From contig NZ_MDDW01000005.1 in assembly GCF_001854865.1 (NCBI RefSeq), positions 74,063-93,648 of the forward strand: 19,586 nucleotides of DNA, given 5' to 3'. The notes under the pieces are model-generated. The model saw only the letters and a program-made list of their open reading frames with translations. It made no database searches and had not been told where the DNA came from. This DNA comes from Rhizobium sp. LCM 4573 (GTDB lineage: Bacteria > Pseudomonadota > Alphaproteobacteria > Rhizobiales > Rhizobiaceae). The translations under genes were made by a program, and so were the position numbers. Position 1 is the stretch's first letter, and each line of letters opens with the position of its first letter. Shown piece by piece: positions 14,547 to 19,586 of this stretch.

Positions 14547-15881
14547 CTACCGCTCCCAGTCTTCCTTGACAGGTTTCGGGCCATTGCCGAGCCGGCGCTC
14601 CAGTTCCGCGGCCTGGCGCTCCGTCAGCCGCACATCGAGCGTCACCGAACCGTCCTCGTTGTCCTGACGGTCATCCACCACGGCATCGCCATAGATCCAG
14701 GAAATCAGGGAAAGCTTGTCTGCCGGAATGGTGATCGTGGTTTCGGTCAGCACGCCCGAAAGCCGCTTGGCGATCTCCTGCGTCAGCGCGTCGATGCCCT
14801 CGCCCGAAATGGCGGAGACCGCCATGACGTTTTCACGGGCAGAAGCCTTCTCCGTGATCGCCTCGTGGGTTTCGGGGTCGAGCTTGTCGACCTTGTTCCA
14901 CACCTCGATGATGCGCTCGGCCCCTTCCTTCTCGCCAATGCCGAGATCGGCGAGAATGCGAAGCACGTCGCCCGCCTGGGCGGCATTGTCCGGATCGGAC
15001 ATATCGCGCACATGCAGGATGAGGTCCGCCTCCAGCACCTCTTCGAGCGTCGCGCGGAAGGCGGCGACGAGATGCGTCGGCAGGTCAGAGATGAAGCCGA
15101 CCGTATCGGAAAGGATGACGGTGCGGCCATGCGGCAGCTTCATGCGGCGCAGCGTCGGGTCGAGCGTGGCGAAGAGCATGTCCTCGGCAAGCACGCCCGC
15201 ACCGGTGATACGGTTGAAGAGGGTCGATTTTCCGGCGTTCGTATAGCCCACCAGCGCCACGATCGGATGCGGCACCTTGCGGCGTTTGGCGCGATGAAGC
15301 TGGCGGGTGCGAACGACCTGCTCCAGCTCGCGCTCGAGCCTGACGATACGCTCCTGCAGGAGCCGGCGGTCGGCCTCGATCTGGGTTTCACCGGGACCGC
15401 CCATGAAGCCCGCGCCGCCGCGCTGGCGTTCGAGGTGGGTCCAGCTTCGGACCAGGCGGCCTTTCTGGTAGTTGAGATGCGCCAGATCGACCTGCAGCGT
15501 GCCTTCCTTGGTGGAAGCCCGCCGGCCGAAGATTTCGAGGATGAGGCCCGTCCGGTCGATGACCTTGGCGTTCCATTCCTTCTCGAGATTGCGCTGCTGC
15601 ACCGGCGTCAGCGGATGATCGACGATAACGAGACCGGCATCATGCTCGTCGAGCAGCGCCTTGATCTCCTCGATCTTGCCGGTGCCGATGAGGGTCGCCG
15701 GTCGCGGCTGGCCGACCGACACGATCATTCCCTCGGTAATCGTCAGATCGATCGCCTTTGCAAGCCCGACCGCCTCTTCCAGGCGCGCCTCGTTGGAGCG
15801 CTGGGGAGCGGGCAAGGCATCCCCCTGCCCGGCCCGCGCCTTGCCCTGTTTCAGGACAGGCACGACGACGGCCGCGCGCAT
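14547..15881 (-). CDS. hflX: Ribosome-associated GTPase HflX
   Basis: HflX binds the 50S subunit and rescues or splits stalled ribosomes under stress. The 444-residue protein has the N-terminal HflX domain with ATLIGTGKIEEI and VDHPLTPVQQRNLE. The signature GGPGETQIEADRRLL is at 161-175, followed by a helical linker. The G domain has GYTNAGKST (212-220), DTVGF (259-263) and NKVD (329-332), then a short C-terminal domain. The ATG at 15881 is the first canonical start. However, the 25 codons between the hfq stop and this ATG are open in the same frame and may encode an N-terminal extension from a non-canonical start. It lies 75 bases downstream of hfq, as in many proteobacteria, and is probably cotranscribed. 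Confidence 0.96.
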   Translation of the reverse strand: MRAAVVVPVLKQGKARAGQGDALPAPQRSNEARLEEAVGLAKAIDLTITEGMIVSVGQPRPATLIGTGKIEEIKALLDEHDAGLVIVDHPLTPVQQRNLEKEWNAKVIDRTGLILEIFGRRASTKEGTLQVDLAHLNYQKGRLVRSWTHLERQRGGAGFMGGPGETQIEADRRLLQERIVRLERELEQVVRTRQLHRAKRRKVPHPIVALVGYTNAGKSTLFNRITGAGVLAEDMLFATLDPTLRRMKLPHGRTVILSDTVGFISDLPTHLVAAFRATLEEVLEADLILHVRDMSDPDNAAQAGDVLRILADLGIGEKEGAERIIEVWNKVDKLDPETHEAITEKASARENVMAVSAISGEGIDALTQEIAKRLSGVLTETTITIPADKLSLISWIYGDAVVDDRQDNEDGSVTLDVRLTERQAAELERRLGNGPKPVKEDWER

Positions 15882-15956
15882 ATCGTCCCGGTGACGCTTG
15901 GCCTCCGGGATCAGCGAATCGTTCGAGGTATCGCGAATGACTATCTCTATCTGTCC

Positions 15957-16199
15957 TTAAGCCGCGTTCTCTTCGGTTTCGAACATCTGCAGGGGCTGGC
16001 CCGGCATGATGGTCGAAATCGCATGCTTATACACGAGCTGAGAATGGCCGTCACGGCGAAGAAGGACGCAGAAATTGTCGAAAGAGGTTACGACACCGGT
16101 CAGCTTGACGCCGTTGATCAGGAAAATCGTGAGAGAGATCTTCTGCTTGCGAACTGTATTGAGAAATAAATCCTGCAGGTTCTGAGAACGTTCCGCCAT
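15957..16199 (-). CDS. hfq: RNA chaperone Hfq
   Basis: Hfq is a hexameric Sm-like protein that pairs small RNAs with mRNAs; in rhizobia it affects nitrogen fixation, metabolism and stress. The 80-residue protein is the normal alphaproteobacterial length. It has the Sm1 region (about 8-48, [12 protein letters not shown]...[18 protein letters not shown]) and the Sm2 motif YKHAIS at 57-62, with a short acidic tail. The leader of about 109 bases after the aminotransferase gene is purine-rich near the start (AAAAAAGAAAGAAG on the minus strand). Only a weak ribosome site is visible. The leader is long enough for an hfq promoter, but I see no clear one. Confidence 0.98.
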   Translation of the reverse strand: MAERSQNLQDLFLNTVRKQKISLTIFLINGVKLTGVVTSFDNFCVLLRRDGHSQLVYKHAISTIMPGQPLQMFETEENAA

Positions 16200-16308
16200 A
16201 GCGCCGCTTCTTTCTTTTTTGCCGGCCGATGAAGACCGGGAGTGATCACGCTTTTAGAGACGGGTGGGAATGCCTCGTGCTTCCCCTTCCCCCCGGATGC
16301 CTTGGTTA

Positions 16309-17172
16309 TCAAATCGCTGTCTTTTCCGCAACTTCGAAAAAGGCGTCGCGAATATCCTGGGAAACGCCGCCAGGATGGCCGTTTGCGATGGGCTTGCCGT
16401 CCACTTCGATGATCGGAACGCAAATACCCGTGGCGGAGGTGAAGAACACTTCGCGCGCCGACATCATCTCCTCGACGGAGAATTCCCGCTCGACATATCG
16501 CAGCCCAAGCTTATCGGCCACGTCCATGGCCGTGGTGCGGGTGATTCCCCTGAGAATGCCGTGCTCGGCGGGCCGGGTGACCAGAACGCCATCGGCATCG
16601 ACGATCCAGACGTTGGAAGAGGCGCCCTCCATCACGTTGCCAGCGGCATCGATGAAAATGGCATCCTGCGCGCCGGCATCCTTCGCCTGCTGCTTGGCAA
16701 GCACGTTCGGCAGCAGGCCGACGGTCTTGATGTCTACCCGGTCCCAGCGGTTTTCCGGAACCGTGATAACCTTGATGCCATTCGCGTACTTGCGGGCGGC
16801 GACCGAAGGATCGGTGCTCTTGGCGGTGATCGTCAGCGTCGGCGGGGTCGTCTCGGCGGGGAAATAGTGGTCGCGCCGCGCAACCCCGCGGGTCACCTGC
16901 AGATAGAAGATGCCGTTCCTCACCCGGTTGCGCCTTAGCACTTCGCGGAGCACGAAAGTCAGCGCCGCGCGGCCCATGGGGGATGCCATGCGCAGTTCCC
17001 GCAAGGAGCGGTCGAGACGATCGAGATGCCGCGTCAGATCGACGATGAAGCCGTTGCGGACCTCGCAGACCTCGTAGACGCCATCGGCGAACTGGAAACC
17101 GCGATCCTCCACATGCACCGCAGCGTCCGAATGCGGCACATATTGGCCGTTGACATACGCAATCCTCGACAT
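16309..17172 (-). CDS. dat: D-amino-acid aminotransferase (class IV PLP aminotransferase)
   Basis: This PLP enzyme transaminates D-amino acids, typically D-Ala with 2-oxoglutarate. The 287-residue protein has the class IV pattern. The Schiff-base Lys is K149 in DIKTVGLLPNVLAKQQA, the PLP-nitrogen Glu is E182 in VMEGASSNVWIV, and the C-terminal half has TSATGICVPI. Residues that set D-amino-acid specificity in the Bacillus enzyme (Tyr31, Arg98, His100) appear conserved as Y33, R100 and H102 in QVTRGVARRDHYFP. This favours D-amino-acid over branched-chain aminotransferase activity. AAGGAAAG precedes the ATG. It lies 23 bases after trkA and before hfq, an arrangement common in rhizobia. Confidence 0.93.
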   Translation of the reverse strand: MSRIAYVNGQYVPHSDAAVHVEDRGFQFADGVYEVCEVRNGFIVDLTRHLDRLDRSLRELRMASPMGRAALTFVLREVLRRNRVRNGIFYLQVTRGVARRDHYFPAETTPPTLTITAKSTDPSVAARKYANGIKVITVPENRWDRVDIKTVGLLPNVLAKQQAKDAGAQDAIFIDAAGNVMEGASSNVWIVDADGVLVTRPAEHGILRGITRTTAMDVADKLGLRYVEREFSVEEMMSAREVFFTSATGICVPIIEVDGKPIANGHPGGVSQDIRDAFFEVAEKTAI

Positions 17173-17195
17173 GGACTTTCCTTGCTCGAAATCTG

Positions 17196-18572
17196 TCAGA
17201 AATACTGAATGGAAACGCGAAACAGCTGCTCGACGTCGCGAACGGCCTCGGGAACGGCGAAGAGAACGATCCGGTCGCGCGACTTGATCTTCGTATCGCC
17301 GCTCGGGCGAAGCACCTCGCCGCCCCGATAGATCGCGCCGATGCGGATGCCGTCCGGCAGATCGAGTTCGCGGAACGGCCTTCCGACGAGCGGAGAGGTT
17401 TCCAGCGCCTCGGCCTCGATCACCTCGCCCGTTCCCTGCTGCACCGAATACACGGAGCGGATGCGCCCCTTGCGGACATGCTGGAGGACGCGCGAAATGG
17501 TGACGGCGCGCGGGTTGATCTGCGCGTCAATGCCGAGCGAATCCGTCACCTGGTTGAGGGAGGAACTGTTGATCAGCACCAGGTTCGACTTGCAGCCATT
17601 GGCTTTGGCCATGACCGCCGAGAGAATGTTGATCTGGTCGCTGTTGGTCAGCGTCACCATCAAATCGGTTTCCTGAATATCCGCCTGGGCGAGGATATGC
17701 TGGTCGAGGGCCGAACCGTGCAGCACGATCGTGTTGCGCAACTGCTCCGAGATAGCAAGCGCGCGCTCGCGATTGCTCTCGATGATCTTGATGCGCGTGC
17801 GCGGCTGATGCTCCTCGATCGTGCGGGCGACGTAATAGCCGATATTGCCCCCGCCGGCGATGATGATGCGGCCGGCTTCCTGCTCCTCGTGCCCGAACAG
17901 GCCCAACGTGCGGCGGACATGCTCGCGCTGGGCTATCACATAGGCAAGATCGCCGACCTCGAGCTGGTCGGCCGAGCGGGGGATGAGCACGCGGCCGTTG
18001 CGGTAGATGCCCACCACGGTCGCCATCAGATCCGGAAAGAGCTGCGAAAGCTGCTGGAGCGGCGTGTTGACGACCGGGCAATCCTCCATGCATTCGATCG
18101 CCACCATAGAGATGCGGTCGTCCGCGAACCGCACGACATCGGTCGCGCCGGGAAAGGAGATGCGCCGCAGCACCATCTTGCCGACCTCGACTTCCGGCGA
18201 GATCGTGACGTCGATCGCCATGTTCTGGCGGCTGAAGAGATCGGCATATTCCGGCTGCAGATAGTTCTGCGCGCGGATGCGGGCGATCTTGGTCGGCACG
18301 CTGAAAAGCGCATGCGCCACCTCGCAGGCGACGATGTTGACCTCGTCGTGCAGGGTGACGGCGATGATCATGTCGGCGTCTTCCGCACCCGCCTTGGCAA
18401 GCACGTCCGGATGCGCGCCATGGCCCACATAGCCGCGCACATCCAGGGTCTCGGTGATCACGTTGATCAGCGAAGCCTCGGTGTCGATCACCGAAACGTC
18501 GTTGTCCTCCTGCGACAGGCGCTCAGCGATGCCGTAGCCCACCTGCCCCGCTCCGCAAATGATGACTTTCAT
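17196..18572 (-). CDS. trkA: Trk system potassium-uptake regulatory protein TrkA
   Basis: TrkA is the cytoplasmic NAD(H)-binding subunit that gates TrkH/TrkG potassium transporters. The 458-residue protein holds two RCK units in tandem. RCK_N 1 has the Rossmann motif GAGQVG (7-12) with acidic D30, followed by RCK_C at about 140-220. RCK_N 2 has GGGNIG (240-245) and ESNRERA, followed by a second RCK_C at about 370-450. This is the usual architecture and length. No trkH is in view, also usual in this locus. It starts 52 bases after the ntrX stop and is probably in one transcript with it; the ribosome site is weak (GAAAG). Confidence 0.97.
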   Translation of the reverse strand: MKVIICGAGQVGYGIAERLSQEDNDVSVIDTEASLINVITETLDVRGYVGHGAHPDVLAKAGAEDADMIIAVTLHDEVNIVACEVAHALFSVPTKIARIRAQNYLQPEYADLFSRQNMAIDVTISPEVEVGKMVLRRISFPGATDVVRFADDRISMVAIECMEDCPVVNTPLQQLSQLFPDLMATVVGIYRNGRVLIPRSADQLEVGDLAYVIAQREHVRRTLGLFGHEEQEAGRIIIAGGGNIGYYVARTIEEHQPRTRIKIIESNRERALAISEQLRNTIVLHGSALDQHILAQADIQETDLMVTLTNSDQINILSAVMAKANGCKSNLVLINSSSLNQVTDSLGIDAQINPRAVTISRVLQHVRKGRIRSVYSVQQGTGEVIEAEALETSPLVGRPFRELDLPDGIRIGAIYRGGEVLRPSGDTKIKSRDRIVLFAVPEAVRDVEQLFRVSIQYF

Positions 18573-18624
18573 GACTGGACTTTCATCGGTGGCGCGCCGC
18601 CTGTAGACTCAAGGATGCGGACGG

Positions 18625-19586
18625 TTATACGCCAAGCGATTTCAGTTTGCGATGCAGGGCGGAGCGCTCCATGCCGACGAATTCGGCCGTGCGGGAGATA
18701 TTGCCGCCGAACCGGTTGATCTGGGCGATGAGATAGTCCCGCTCGAACATCTCCCGCGCCTCGCGAAGCGGCAGCGTCATGATGTGGTAATCCCCCTTGG
18801 AGGAAACCTTGGGCAGCATGTCGCCCAGATCGGTGGGCAGCATGTCGGCCGAAATCGCCGTATCGGGGCCATCGGAGCGGGCAAGGATCATCAGCCGCTC
18901 GATATTGTTGCGCAGCTGGCGGATATTGCCCGGCCAGTCATGCGCTTGCAGGACGGCAAGCGCATCCTCGCCGATCTTGCGCGGACGGATGCCCGCCTGC
19001 TCGGAAATCTGGCGCATGAACATGTCGATGAGGAAGGGTATGTCCTCCCGCCGCTCGGCGAGCGCCGGCACCTTGACCGGCACCACCGCGAGACGATGAT
19101 AGAGGTCCTCGCGGAAGGAGCCTTCGGCAATCAGGCTCTCCAGATTGTAGGCGGTAGACGAGATGATGCGGACGTCCACCTTCACCCGCTTGGAACCGCC
19201 GACCCGCTCGAACTGCTGGTCGACCAGCACCCGCAGGATCTTGTTCTGGGTCTCGCGCGGCATTTCCCCCACTTCGTCGAGATAGAGAATGCCGCGATGG
19301 GCCTCTTCCAGCGCGCCGATCTTGCGCGGCTGGCCGGGAGCGCCTTCCGTGCCGAACAGCGCGACCTCCATCCGGTCCGGAGTGATGGTAGCGGCATTCA
19401 GCGCCACAAAGGGCCCGCCCGCGCGGGACGACTTCTTGTGGATCATCCGGGCGACGAGTTCCTTGCCGGCTCCGGACGGTCCGAAAATCATGATGCGGCT
19501 GTTGGTCGGCGCCACCTTGTCGATCGTCTGGCGAAGCTGCGAGACGGCAACCGAGGTACCGACGAGCTCCGCCGCATCGCCGGCGC
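18625..19586 (-). CDS. ntrX: NtrX response regulator, AAA+ and DNA-binding domains (5' part outside the window)
   Basis: This is the partner regulator of the NtrY sensor kinase, controlling nitrogen and redox responses. The receiver domain lies outside the window. Visible are the AAA+ Walker A GPSGAGKE (19482-19459), Walker B GILYLDEVGEMP, the arginine-rich SFREDLYHRL region and WPGNIRQLRNNIERL. A Fis-type helix-turn-helix (NISRTAEFVGMERSALHRKL) follows. In place of the sigma54-contacting GAFTGA loop the sequence reads ALFGTEGAPGQPRKIGALEEA (near 19359-19300). The protein therefore probably does not activate sigma54 in the usual way. This absence fits alphaproteobacterial NtrX and, with the trkA-dat-hfq-hflX order, separates it from NtrC. 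The frame runs open to the window edge, so it is partial. Confidence 0.94.
   Translation of the reverse strand, partial: AGDAAELVGTSVAVSQLRQTIDKVAPTNSRIMIFGPSGAGKELVARMIHKKSSRAGGPFVALNAATITPDRMEVALFGTEGAPGQPRKIGALEEAHRGILYLDEVGEMPRETQNKILRVLVDQQFERVGGSKRVKVDVRIISSTAYNLESLIAEGSFREDLYHRLAVVPVKVPALAERREDIPFLIDMFMRQISEQAGIRPRKIGEDALAVLQAHDWPGNIRQLRNNIERLMILARSDGPDTAISADMLPTDLGDMLPKVSSKGDYHIMTLPLREAREMFERDYLIAQINRFGGNISRTAEFVGMERSALHRKLKSLGV

Noticed and set aside
14865..16169. 434-codon plus-strand frame over hflX and hfq
   Set aside because: It is antisense to two recognised core genes, an artefact of high GC content.
17478..18719. 413-codon plus-strand frame over trkA
   Set aside because: It is antisense to trkA; the His/Asp/Arg-rich translation is typical of a shadow frame.

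Overview
This window is a GC-rich chromosomal segment from an alphaproteobacterium, almost certainly a member of the Rhizobiales and most likely of the Rhizobiaceae (Rhizobium, Agrobacterium, Ensifer, Shinella or a relative). The evidence is the gene set and order ntrX-trkA-D-amino-acid aminotransferase-hfq-hflX, the cluster cysG-DUF2849-cysI-DUF934-fpr, the sequence character of the proteins, and many short GC-rich palindromes between genes of the kind described in rhizobia as RIME and related palindromic elements. The genus cannot be fixed from the sequence alone.

Layout. From 1 to 2912 (+) lies the end of gcvH and a complete gcvP, the last genes of a glycine-cleavage operon. From 2913 to 4512 there is a palindrome-rich stretch holding a 45-residue membrane protein and an SRPBCC/AHSA1-domain protein; about 700 bases of it (3806-4512) carry no convincing gene. 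From 9431 down to 4513 (-) runs a siroheme and sulfite-reduction cluster: cysG, a DUF2849 protein, cysI and a DUF934 protein, tightly overlapped, then ferredoxin-NADP reductase (fpr) with its own probable promoter. Divergent from cysG, a nucleoside-deaminase-family gene and mazG form a two-gene unit (9677-11104, +). From 11180 to 14400 there is an accessory block: an ICMT/PEMT-type membrane methyltransferase, a VOC protein and an arginase-family protein on +, and an acyltransferase-3 membrane protein on -. From 19586 down to 14547 (-) lies the core regulatory block ntrX (partial), trkA, D-amino-acid aminotransferase, hfq and hflX.

How the genes work together. CysG makes siroheme, the cofactor of CysI, and Fpr can pass NADPH electrons to ferredoxin, a likely electron donor for CysI, so 4513-9431 reads as one assimilatory sulfite-reduction unit with two small conserved proteins of unsolved role. 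The VOC and arginase-family pair is preceded by a near-perfect general-stress (EcfG/RpoE2-type) promoter. The remaining genes are mostly housekeeping.

I did not find a convincing undescribed system. The points most worth checking are the EcfG-type promoter at 11930-11954, the arginase-family protein with altered metal ligands, NtrX without its GAFTGA loop, a possible ATA start for hflX, and the structured intergenic stretch at 3934-4505.
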